A stretch of DNA of 64,000 bases from Owenia fusiformis (lineage: Eukaryota; Annelida; Polychaeta; Sabellida; Oweniidae), in contig CAIIXF020000001.1 in assembly GCA_903813345.2 (NCBI GenBank), positions 48,687,885 through 48,751,884 on the forward strand, read 5' to 3'. Every line of letters starts with the position of its first letter. The first letter of the stretch is position 1. The notes below the pieces were generated by a model, which did no database searches, was not told where the DNA came from, and saw only the letters and a list, made by a program, of their open reading frames with translations. This document shows positions 36,541 to 46,779 of the stretch, piece by piece. Made by a program: the position numbers and the translations under genes.

Positions 36541-38116
36541 GACATGTAGTAGTTAGGAATTTTGGTTGTCACTAAATAATTTGATATGCAAGTGCTGAAG
36601 TGCAATCACGTCGAATGTCTGTGTTGGTTTGTTTGTAAAAATGAAAACGTGCTTTTTAGAATATAATCTACACCACGATGTTAGTTTCATAACCAATATA
36701 TATTATATATATATACGTATTTTGTTGGCTAGCTTTATAACATTATGGCTTCTACCAATATATTGCTTTGAAAATATTTAGCAGAATCTTTACATTTGAG
36801 AAATGATATCAACAATTTGATTGCCAATCAAAAACGTATTAAAGAGCCTTAACAAGTTTCTATAATATTTCTTTCACATCAATTTACAATTCGCTTACAT
36901 GAACTGTTAACTAAAATACCTACCTGCCAAATGTTGTTATATTCTGTTAGGCCAATGTGATACTGCATAATAAAATGCATTTATGTGATCATTTTTAAAT
37001 CTGGTGATACATTTTATATTTTTAGAGAATTATAGTAAATGCTTCGGTATGGAATATTATCACAAACATCAGATTAACACAAACCCAATTATTTACATTG
37101 ATGGGTTTGTACATCATATTATTATTGTGTTCATCTAGGAGTGCTTTTTAGATAATAGTAAAAGTAGTACTTGTAATGTTGGAATAGAACTCCGTAATAG
37201 TTCGAATTTCAATAAGGTGCTGATATGTGATTTGTATTTTTGTATGCTATATCATGTCATATCCTTGAACTGCTGTCTCTAGTATATTAGTCTAAACTCC
37301 CCTCTCAACTACCGGGGCTATGTGAAATATGTAAATACAAATAATATAATATATATTATATATTTCAAAAGCAATTTAAAAATAAAGAATATGAAATATA
37401 AAAGAATTTTACATGTTATGTTGCAGATTAATGTTGTTGAAGAGAATGCGTTCATCTATTGATTGCATTAAGCACCCATAACTCAATAAAATTATAGAGA
37501 GCATGAAGTATAATCAAACAGCTTACTCAAAGAATATTTGAAACTGAATACCACTCCTAAAAACTATAACCTGATTACAAAACTCCCAAATCATCAAATG
37601 ATCTTTTTAAATGTTTGGAACTACTTTGAATTTAACAAGCAATCAAATAACTATATAACTTAATAAGCAATCAAATGACTATATTGCAACATGTGTACAA
37701 GTCCTAACTGTTGTATATTTAAGATAGTTATGCATAATGTGCAGCAAAAATGTTTCTATTTTTACATATTCTGTTTCAATATGGTCCTTTATTGCTTATT
37801 TTTTAGATTCAAAGTAGTTCCAAACATTTAAAATTTTACTGTAGTAAATGTTGCTTGAGTTTGCCCAATTAAATTACCACCACATATTGTAATGTGATTC
37901 ATTACTTTTCATTCACCCCCTCCTCTCTAGATGTGTAAAATAAATGTTCATAATATGAAATAAAAAAACAGTTTCTTACTTATAGTCGATTATTTCCATA
38001 ATATATGGAATGTTAAGAAAATAAGAACATTTTTCATAAAAAGATGTCATTACTTAACACTCCACAAGGTGTCCCTGATTAAAAATGATCCACAAATCAA
38101 TAAAATAATTCACAGT
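36541..38116. other. AT-rich region downstream of KLF
   Basis: It includes two long (TA)-type runs near 36700 and 37350. It may hold extended KLF 3' UTR. The phrase TTTGGAACTACTTTGAA at about 37615 is found inverted at 37806-37825, spanning about 210 bp; it may be another short fold-back. Confidence 0.45.
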
Positions 38117-38235
38117 GGTCACATTTGCTCCGATTTTCAGTACATCGGCGCCCGGCCGATGGGTATGTTGTTCAAAATTGCATTCAGGTTTGAACAACTC
38201 AATGGCCGGGCACCGGTGTCGAAGCAAATGTGACC
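38117..38235. mobile_element. GC-rich fold-back element, 119 bp
   Basis: The ends GGTCACATTTGCTCCGA and its inverse TCGAAGCAAATGTGACC are followed inward by CGGCGCCCGGCC-GATGG / CAATGGCCGGGCACCGGTG and GTTGTTCA / TGAACAAC. A related half-copy lies at 50166-50222. GC content is far above the surroundings. Confidence 0.75.
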
Positions 38236-39589
38236 ATACCCGGGGACCATAACATTACATTTATACCGGTTGGTGGTAATAGAAGCCTGGGATTCATTTT
38301 TCTACATTTTCATCAAGTTGGTGCAAGCCTAATTTTCTGTGGGTTGGTCACCCTCAGTTGAGCGCCCTACTTCTTTAATACTGGGGTGGCCACTTGTGAT
38401 GAATATAATGGATGCCAAGGCATAAATTACGAGCAAAATCTAAAAATACTTACAAAAGACAGATATAGATGGCATTGGAATACAGTCGACGTAGGTGTGA
38501 GATTGCATATCGTCGAGACGGTATCGACTATTTATCTCATTGACAAAGGGGACATGCCATTAAGAGGCCATTCTCGGACTTAGTCATTTTTTCAAAAGTG
38601 TGAAAATAAAAAACCTCATGAAAAGTTCTTAAAATATCCTGAATACCAAGTTGAATATATATTTTTAATGATGGCACAAGCAAAAGTCTGAAAATTAACA
38701 TGAAATGAGGGGTTTTGACAGATGCAAAAAATGGTAGTTATGTGATGAAGAAATATAAGTTTTTGCAGTAACAACACAATTACCTCGAAGTTATCAGTTA
38801 TGAGAGGCTGAGGACTAAACTTGACATAATACTCAATCTCAGATTATCAGAAGTATCTAACTTAAGCCGGACAGCCACTCAAAATGTATATGGAGCCCAT
38901 AAGATACATTTTTCTCAATCGAAGTCACTATTTCTGTTTTTAGCATCAGAGGATAGGAAGTATATGAACATGCTAAGTTTACCTAGATCACACGCCTTAC
39001 CACAAATATAAAGTATATAGGAATAGAGTTGATATCTGTGAGAACCTTAAACTTCCCATTTTATTGGGGATGGGACTTGTGATTCATGTGTATTTCTAAC
39101 TTCTTCACATGTGCATGGATCTAAAATTGTGGCAGCCATCTTGGATTTGTCATATATGTGGACATGGTTTTGGTTGTGCTGAATTTGTTTCAAAATAACA
39201 TTTCTTGTATACATTCGATAAGTAAGATAGGCATTTGAAATTAAATACAGATAGTACACTTGACATTTAATGCAGTAAACGGTAATACAATTCATTCTTA
39301 CGTAATAAGTGAGTCCAGACAAAAGTTGTTATTGTGTTAGTTTAACTGGGCATAAATTACACTCATTGGGCTTGGTTTTCTTAATTGGCTTGGATAAAAT
39401 GTTGTTCTATTTATTCAGAAAAGGAGTATAGTTCAATATACAAGTTCACATTCATTCCATCCTCTTGTAGAAATGAATCTCATATTATTTCATCTCGAAT
39501 ATAGAACACAAAAATATAATAAAAAACAAGTTTCTATTAATTGCAAAAGTTAGCTTCCATGTCATGACTGAGTTTGGGTTCCGCTTCTA
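38236..39589. other. Non-coding stretch
   Basis: No convincing exon or repeat was seen. Confidence 0.4.
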
Positions 39590-39672
39590 GAGAAAAAAGG
39601 TATTCCCTCTGGAAATATCGTATTGACCATTGCTATACACTCCATATTTAATCCTCCCTGTAAATAACATTG
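39590..39672. repeat. Diverged copy of the GGTTATTTACTGGGAGG family
   Basis: GGTATTCCCTCTGGAAATAT, then CGTATTGACC, then CCATATTTAATCCTCCCTGT and AAATAAC follow the same order as the fold-back at 45580-45707 and the fragment at 60961-61020. Confidence 0.55.
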
Positions 39673-39890
39673 ATATACGTATGGTATATATGACACCGAG
39701 GATCTGGAGTTTGGGTAATGTGAGACATGAGTTGCTACTTTTTGAATCTCATATTCAATATTCTTTCTTAAAACCTCATATTTAATATTTTTGGAGTGGT
39801 AATTCAATTATTTACCTATTTGTTATTCTTTATTCTATAGTTGGGCTCTGTTAGGTAACATGAAAACATATTTATGATATTTTGCAAATG

Positions 39891-39952
39891 CCTGGGAAAA
39901 GTGATATCTGTGTAATACGGCAAATATTTCACAGATATCACCTTTTACCAGG
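39891..39952. repeat. 62-bp hairpin
   Basis: The arms CCTGGGAAAAGTGATATCTG (from 39891) and CACAGATATCACCTTTTACC (from 39930) pair over about 22 bp, with one mismatch and one indel and a loop of about 17 nt. Confidence 0.75.
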
Positions 39953-41300
39953 GATTTGAAAACTACCACCAATATGATGTGTTTTGTTACATAGTGATTT
40001 CATGACATCACGGGGATGAATGAATAAATGGATGTTGTTTTGATATGTTTTGTTTAGTTTTATAGGTGAACTATGGGATAAATAGAACATCCTATGAACG
40101 TTCGTGATATCGTGTTAATCCACTCATTGATACCAATATATGTGCTAATTGGCATACTAACTTCGCAAGATATTGATATCAACTCGGAGATAAAGATAAA
40201 ATCATTTAAAATCATATGATATCCTATACATATCCTTTACTGTGTCATAACTTTCTCATATGTTATATTTTGGCACAGGCCATCATTAATTTTCCTTGAA
40301 TTCATGCTTTTGTTCCTCGTTTTAGAAATGAGAGGAAATCTTTGATTTTCCTTGTATTTGAATTGCTTAAATTATGCCCTGTTATGTGATAAAGTCAATA
40401 GTATCCACCACAGTCACAGTTGAAATGTACCCATTGCTAGCCCAGAACCTACCAAAATAGCATTTGCATTTTGCCAATATTGCCCTATGTGCTTTTCCAT
40501 GAAAATAGTTTTAATCGTATCTTTTCTTCAGTATTTCATATATTACATTTTAATATATTTAAATTGGTTTATATTTATATATTATTTACTTAGACAGCAA
40601 TAAATAAAAACATCAAAAATGGTATATGATCTTTAAATGACTGTTCTGTGAACATCAAAGCTCAAAATTCGCTGAAATTGTAATTTTATAAAGCACAAAT
40701 CATTTTTCTTCAAAATTCTATGCATTATTATCAGATATCTTTTGGGGCTAAAAAGGGCCCTTATTGACACCCGTCCTTTGGTTTATGATACATTTGCATT
40801 GACAGTATATAAATTGAAATGAACCTGTTGAATGTAACAACAGTCATAGTCTATATTTTAGACTTTATTTTGTACATTTTCTGTTTCATAAAGTATTTGA
40901 TAATCCAAATCAGAGACCATTAAAAGGCTTATCTCATTTTTATTTAAGCACCCATATACAATGCTTTCAATATATGGGCGCCCTTTTAGTGTCAATTTTT
41001 ATGTATTATAGGCAAAGCATATAAACTGTATTATCAAATATTTTAAATGCCCCAAATATATAGGATATTGATTAATTGAAAATCTAATTTAAAAAACACG
41101 ACAACTCTTTTAAAATGGTGTATATTAAACGTTTTATTTTGTTTTGCTGTAAAAGACCATGTGAAGTATGGCAAGTGATTTTAGACGGTCATATCTTTCA
41201 CCATGAGTACTTTCTGGGTATAAATACAGGTTTTTTCTTATTAAAACAACATGTTTTCTTTCAAGTGAAGTCCCCATGATGATAAAATATGCCTTAGATT
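39953..41300. other. AT-rich non-coding stretch
   Basis: Nothing recognised. TTTAAGCACCCATATACAATG at 40943 and ATATGGGCGCCC at 40972 pair weakly. Confidence 0.4.
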
Positions 41301-41569
41301 ATATCTTCATATTCCGAACATGCTCTGGTGTATCTAATAAATTGAGATATACCCCATTAGAATGATACATTTAAAGGAATATTACGAATAGGCCGAGGAA
41401 ATTCCTGAATTGAAATCATCTCGTTTCTTATTATACAATTATTCAGTTTCACTTACATAATGTTGTTCCTGTATAATAAGAAACGAGATGATTTCAGTTC
41501 AGAAATTTCCTCGGCCTATGGGGTTCAATTTATTAGATACACCAGAGCATGTTCGGAATATGAAGATAT
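41301..41569. mobile_element. Near-perfect fold-back element, 269 bp
   Basis: The outer arms 41301-41345 and 41525-41569 are perfectly complementary over 45 bp (starting ATATCTTCATATTCCGAACA). The inner arms 41390-41436 and 41471-41517 pair with two mismatches in 47. An ACCCCAT/ATGGGGT step joins them, and the left arm carries a 32-nt bulge (41358-41389). The loop is about 34 nt. The near-perfect arms indicate recent origin or gene conversion. TA lies close to both ends, but the exact target site is uncertain. Confidence 0.9.
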
Positions 41570-42519
41570 TAAATTTTGACTTAATAAAGAGATCAATCAG
41601 GACTTAACGCGTAAGACTATCTTACTGTGACGTGTCTATCCCTCAATCCGTGTGTTTGTCCGTTCAATTGTTAAGATGTTCATCACTAGGAAAGACCTAA
41701 AACGGAGTTTAGGCTCGTTGTTTTCAAATGTTACACTTTTTTTATTAAGTCAAATGTTCCGAATCGTAGACTACAATATGTTAACGGTAATTAGGCCAAT
41801 CTACAGTCGTTATCAGAATATTAACAATGATTAGTTTTCTCCAAACGTTTTTACAGATGTGTTACATGAATCATTGTTACCAACTACACCTCCATTGAGA
41901 CTTTAAACTAGCTCTATGCTACTTATATATTCTGGAAATAAAAAACGAATATTGGCGTTCCACTATATATCACTCTATGTACAGTCATTAACTCAACAAT
42001 TGCCTGAGTTATGTAAATTAAACCCCGTGAGCATTGTTTTAAACGTCCTACATTGACAATGATGAATAAAAATACATTCTTCGTTTGAGGAACGCTGGAT
42101 GTTTCAGCATTAGATTGCTAATTGCCGATATAAGTGGTTCCCAAGAGAGGGACTTAAAACCTGGTAAAAATGATATAGCTTTGTGAGGTCTGTATGAAAA
42201 CTGGGAAATAATTTCCAGGAGTCTGATAAGCCTATAACTACATCCCAATGCTCTCTTTTTCCCCAGGATGTTCTGGTTTATCTAAAATTGCTATTGTCTA
42301 GCAAATTGTTACAAGCTCATTTAGAGCCAATTTGATATTATATTTGTTTTCTTGCTTTGAGTCAGCCATGTGTTTTATGTTCCTCATTGATATGGATATT
42401 GGTGAGGCCATATCATGGCTGACATTCATGATTACATTCATTAGTGATAATTATGGCTGACATAAATGGATCAAACATTACCATCGACAAGACCAACCAA
42501 CATTAAATATGAGGCCTAA
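41570..42519. other. Non-coding stretch
   Basis: No feature recognised. Confidence 0.4.
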
Positions 42520-42781
42520 GACGTACTTATGACCACTGAAATATTCTTTCAACATGGAACATCGAACAGCATAAAATAAATACTTTTTGTTACTTACGAT
42601 CCCTGAAAAATTCTTTAAATATTCCAATACAATTAGATATCAACGATCATGAAAGAATACTTATGACCACTAAAATAGTCTTTCTATTACTTTGAAAACA
42701 ACAGATAGTATCATAAAAAGTTTTTTTACTTATGATTTTACTCCAGATACAATTAATAATTAATATCGAACAACATCATTA

Positions 42782-43026
42782 GAGAGATGTCGCAACTCAC
42801 TTGTAGCATGTTTATTATCACCGTAAAACTTATGAAGCGTTTGATTATGCCATCATTTATTGCGTAGCTCTATACTTCCATAAGTGATATTCTTGTAAAT
42901 AGTCGTCTATACGTAAGGATACCACACTTATGGACGTATAGAGCTGCGCAATAACAGATGACGTAATCAAACGCTTCATAAGTCATACGGGAATAATGAA
43001 AATATAAGTGAGTTGTGAAATCTCTC
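42782..43026. mobile_element. TA-type fold-back element, 245 bp
   Basis: The left arm begins GAGAGATGTCGCAACTCACT and the right arm, reversed, begins GAGAGATTTCACAACTCACT. The pairing continues for about 100 bp, including ACTTATGAAGCGTTTGATTA and GCTCTATAC. TA flanks both ends (42780-42781 and 43027-43028). It lies in the degenerate tandem array. Confidence 0.85.
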
Positions 43027-43056
43027 TATTGACACGTACTTTGACTTATAACCACT

Positions 43057-44083
43057 CATGCCCGTAGCCAGCTTTTTGTAAGGGGGGCTCGAACCCCCCC
43101 CCCCCCCCCTAAAAAAACCGCCCCCCCCCCCAAAAAAAAATTCCCCTTGCTAAACCAAGCCCCTTTGTATTGTAAAGGACAGTGGCGGATCCGGAAGCTA
43201 ACAAGGGGGGCCCACACTTCAAGTCAGGAAAAAATATCCGCGCGTGCGCGGAAAAACTTTTAAGGGCCCTAAAACCCAGATTTGGGCCAAAATTTAGAAA
43301 ATCTATGGCACGTTTTTTGAAAATTTGGCCTCACATTGAAAAAAATAAGGCCCAAAAAGGTCAAGTAATGCCCAAAAAGGCCCACTGAAGAGGCCCTACA
43401 ATATTTTTACGCCAACATATTTTTCTGGGCCCATCCTAGGGCAGCGCAGAAAATTATTTAGGGCCCTAAAACCAAAATTTGGGCCTAAATTTTGAAGATT
43501 TATGGCCCTTTTTTGAAAATTTAGCCTGAAATTGAAAAATAAGGCCCAAAAAGGTCAAGTAAAAAGGTCAAGTGAAGGCCAACTAAAGAGGCCCTACAAT
43601 ATTTTTGGCCCAACATTTTTTTCTTGGCCTATCCTAGGGCCGTACATAAAATCTTTTAGGGCCCTTAAACCAAAATTCGGGCCAAAATTTTGAAAATTTA
43701 TAGCCTGTTTTTTTTATTAAATTTTATTAATTATTTATTAAAGTAATGCCCCAAAAGGCCCACTAAAAAGGCCCTGTAATATTTTGGGCCAACATTTTTT
43801 CTGGGCCCATCCTAGGGGGAGATGGCCCCATGCCTAAAAAAACAGAGGGAAAGGGGCACAAATATGTCAGCGAAAAAAATTGGGCCAAATTTTGAAAAAT
43901 AATGCCCAAATTCGAAAAACAATGCACAGTAATGCCAGTTTCTTAATCTTAATTGCCAAGTGAATGTGGGGAAGAGCAAGTTTTTCTTCAAGGAACCAAA
44001 AAGGTAGGTCCACTTTTTTTTAGGAGATATCAGGGGGGGGCTCGTACGAGCCCCCAGAGCCCCCCCCCCTGGCTACGGGCCTG
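43057..44083. mobile_element. Poly-G/C-rich TIR element, 1027 bp, 5-bp target duplication
   Basis: The left end CATGCCCGTAGCCAGC and right end, reversed, CAGGCCCGTAGCCAGG define the TIR. CCACT flanks both sides (43052-43056 and 44084-44088). Removing the element restores a normal array unit reading through ACCACT into AATATTC. The interior holds three tandem units of about 195-200 bp starting at GGGCCCTAAAACC (about 43265, 43458 and 43657), very long C and G runs, and AGTGGCGGATCCGG at 43181. The last phrase resembles a hAT terminus and may mark a further nested insertion. No transposase is seen. Confidence 0.85.
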
Positions 44084-44237
44084 CCACTGCAATATTCTTA
44101 AAACATAACCATGGAACATCGGACAGCATCATTTAGAATTAGAAGTATTTTACTTATGATCACTGGAATATCCTTAAACCATAATTAAGAAGTACTTTTA
44201 CTTAAAAGTATATGCTTAAATATTATCAGTGAACATA

Positions 44238-45227
44238 CAGTGTGTCTCAAAAAAAATGTTACACTAACAAAAAGTTCAATATCTTTCATAATTTTGACTT
44301 TTCCCCAAAAATATACCTTGGATACCAAAAGACAAATGTTTCTCAAATAATTTGAGACCATCAGATTCAAAATATGTCCTTGATTGGCTCCACAGGACAG
44401 CTTTTAGTGTCCCATGGTAAAATCTCACTTGCGCCAACTTCTAAGTGATTGGATGGACCAAATGACAATAGAGGAACAGTTTTTTTAAAAATATTTTACT
44501 TTCTTCTGAGTAGAAGCTTTGCTTTTAACTGAGTCATTCTGTAATTTTCCTATTTGTCTCTCATATGATCATTGGGTCTATTCATATAAACATGTGGTCC
44601 CCTCAACATGTGCTCCAAAGTAAATCTGAGATACCCTTGCCCATGCGCACATGCATTGTAATATCACATTGATTCCATCAATTACTTTTGCAGAAGTTCA
44701 TTTAGATCAGTTTGTGATGCTGTAAAGCGCTTTCAGAGGCCCTTCAAAAAGTCAAGGGTGTAAAGTGGGATGACCCTGGGGACCAATTGCAATCCATTTT
44801 GTAATTCAATGCTATCTTCTGATTTCCAAAGAGTTCTACCAAACAATCTGCCACAGGCGCAAATTGCACCATCCTGTTGCCATCATACGTAACAAAATTG
44901 AAAACTCTGACAATGAAATCTTGTATTTCTATCCAGGAAAGAAACAACTGGATCATTGATCATATCAAGATATCACTGTCCACAGCATTCAGACCAAAAA
45001 AGAATTGATCACCACAACCAACCACCGAGACGTTGGCGCAAATCTGATTTCACATGCGTCTATAAAATCTGTTCTATGCAGCCAATCATGGACGGATTTT
45101 GAATCTGATGGTGTGGATTTATTTGAGAAAGACTGGTCTTTTGGTATCTAAGTATATTTTGGGGAAAAGTCAAAATTATGAAAGATATTGAACTTTTTGT
45201 AAATGTAACATTTTTTGAGACACACTG
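44238..45227. mobile_element. Mariner-like TIR element, 990 bp, very long TIRs
   Basis: CAGTGTGTCTCAAAAAA begins both ends (inverted), and similarity continues for about 200 bp inward through AGTTCAATATCTTTCATAAT and GATTCAAAATATGTCC. TA flanks both sides (44236-44237 and 45228-45229). Tc1/mariner elements use TA targets. The centre lacks a transposase frame, so it is non-autonomous. It is inserted in the degenerate tandem array. Confidence 0.85.
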
Positions 45228-45324
45228 TAGAAACACATCATGAAGAAGTATTTTTACTTATGGCCACTGAAACATTATATACAAATATTGAATTCTGTGA
45301 AGTTGAATATCTGTATTTATTCCA

Positions 45325-45485
45325 TAATACTACTGTTTTCCCAGGGAAATATGAAGGAATAAAAATCGTATTGAATCGTATTACATGAAAAAATCGTATT
45401 GTCCCCGGGAAAAATCGTATTGGAGCGTATAACATGGAAAATCGTATTGTCCCCGGGACAAAAAATCGTATTGGAACGTATTAAC
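45325..45485. repeat. Tandem AATCGTATTGTCCCCGGGA motif
   Basis: AATCGTATTG occurs repeatedly, twice followed by TCCCCGGGA and twice by GAGCGTA/GAACGTA. It shares wording with the adjacent fold-back (ATCATATTGTCCCTCGGA), so both probably derive from one family. Confidence 0.7.
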
Positions 45486-45579
45486 CTATTTTTGGTTTTC
45501 CCGGTTATTTTTAACCTTGACTAATTGATAAAAGCATTATCCAAATGTAACATTTAAGGAGGAATGTTTTATGGAATAA

Positions 45580-45707
45580 ATAGGTTATTTCTGGTCGGGA
45601 TTGAATATGGGTTTTATTCCTCGGAAAATATGATATTGACCTTGGGAAATATCATATTGTCCCTCGGAATAAAACCCATATTCAATCCCTCCCAGTAAAT
45701 AACCTAT
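45580..45707. repeat. 128-bp fold-back of the GGTTATTTACTGGGAGG family
   Basis: The arms 45580-45637 and 45651-45707 pair almost throughout. The left reads ATAGGTTATTTCTGG then GATTGAATATGGGTTTTATT. The right reads AATAAAACCCATATTCAATC then CAGTAAATAACCTAT. The loop is about 13 nt. Single-arm relatives lie at 39590 and 60961. Confidence 0.85.
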
Positions 45708-45708
45708 A

Positions 45709-46779
45709 TATATTTCTGAGGGTGTATTCACAGCAGCGAGGGCGAGGTGAATACATCCCTAAGAAATATCACGAAATTCGGTAGGGATATAGTGAAGCCC
45801 TCCGTCCGTCCGGAAGATAACTGGAATACTAGTGAACGGATTTTCTTCATATTTGGTGGAAAGATGTATATTGGTCAATAGTTGTACGCAACAAAAACAT
45901 TTCCAGGATGGCCGCCGCTTTAAAAATGGCGGGAATTTTTCATTTTAAGCCAAAGTAATAAATATTGTTGTTTGAGGTAGTATATTCACAACATCTATCT
46001 TTTTCATATACATTCCAGTATTTTCACCATGACCCCCAGTGGCCCTGTATGGTTGGTCGGGAAAATGGGAATTTGCGCTAATTTTAAGATATTTCCAGTA
46101 AAGTATAGCTTAATTATACTCAAATGAAAGGAACTTTAAAGTAGATTGTAAATATTGTACCGGTTTTGTAATTTCGGACTCGAAAAATTCAAAATGGCCG
46201 CCTTATGTGAGATTTCGCAATAATTTTCTGATCTCTTTAAAGTATTATAAAGTATTATACTCAAATTGAAGAAAGTTTCGGGTAGATCATTAATGGTATT
46301 GTCTTTCTGATTTGTGCCTCAGAAAATTCAAAATGACTGACAACAAGAATTTGCGTTAATTCTGAGATCTTTCTGACGTATAGCTTTATTATTCTCAAAC
46401 GAAAGGTAATTTAGAGTAGATTGGAAATATTGTATCGGTTTTGAAATTTGGGCCTCTTAAAATTCAAAATGGCCGCTGCCTTATGTGGAATTTCGCAATA
46501 ATTTTTTGATCTCCAAAGTATGGCTATATTATTCTCAAATTGAAAGAAATTTAGGGCAGATCACTATTTGGTATAGTTTTCCTGATTTTTGCCTCAGAAA
46601 ATTCAAATTGCTTTTATTATTTGTGCCTTTAAATGGTCACTCAACTGCTTTTAAAATTGGTAGAAAATCTGATATATCTCTAATGTTTTCAATGTTTATA
46701 TTTTTTGTGACAAATACAGATTCATATATGTTATAGTGTTCCTTTGGATTTGCTACTCCGTGGAGTTGCCGTTTTCTAG
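45709..46779 (+). repeat. CTCCGTGGAG repeat family, fullest copy (about 1.07 kb)
   Basis: It begins with a hairpin (arms 45710-45730 and 45748-45769, ATATTTCTGAGGGTGTATTC). Then come GTAGGGATATAGTGAAGCCC and a CCGTCCGTCCGG run. The body has two internal tandem blocks of about 350 bp, each with CTCAAATGAAAGG and AAAATGGCCGC phrases. It ends GCTACTCCGTGGAGTTGCCG then TTTTCTAG. No protein is encoded. Related copies are at 4099, 1990 and 26392. Confidence 0.8.

Larger units (their letters stand above)
42520..45295 (+). repeat. Degenerate tandem array interrupted by three transposons
   Basis: Units of about 70 bp share TACTTATGACCACTGAAATA and CATGGAACATCGAACAGCAT. They run from 42520 to 42780 and reappear at 43027-43056, 44084-44237 and 45228-45295. 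The gaps are exactly the elements at 42782-43026, 43057-44083 and 44238-45227. The array predates all three insertions. Confidence 0.8.

Noticed and set aside
43180-44089. hAT element bounded by CAGTGGC...GCCACTG
   Set aside because: The flanks do not give an 8-bp duplication. The right-hand CCACTG is explained by the 5-bp target CCACT of the 43057-44083 element plus the array unit.
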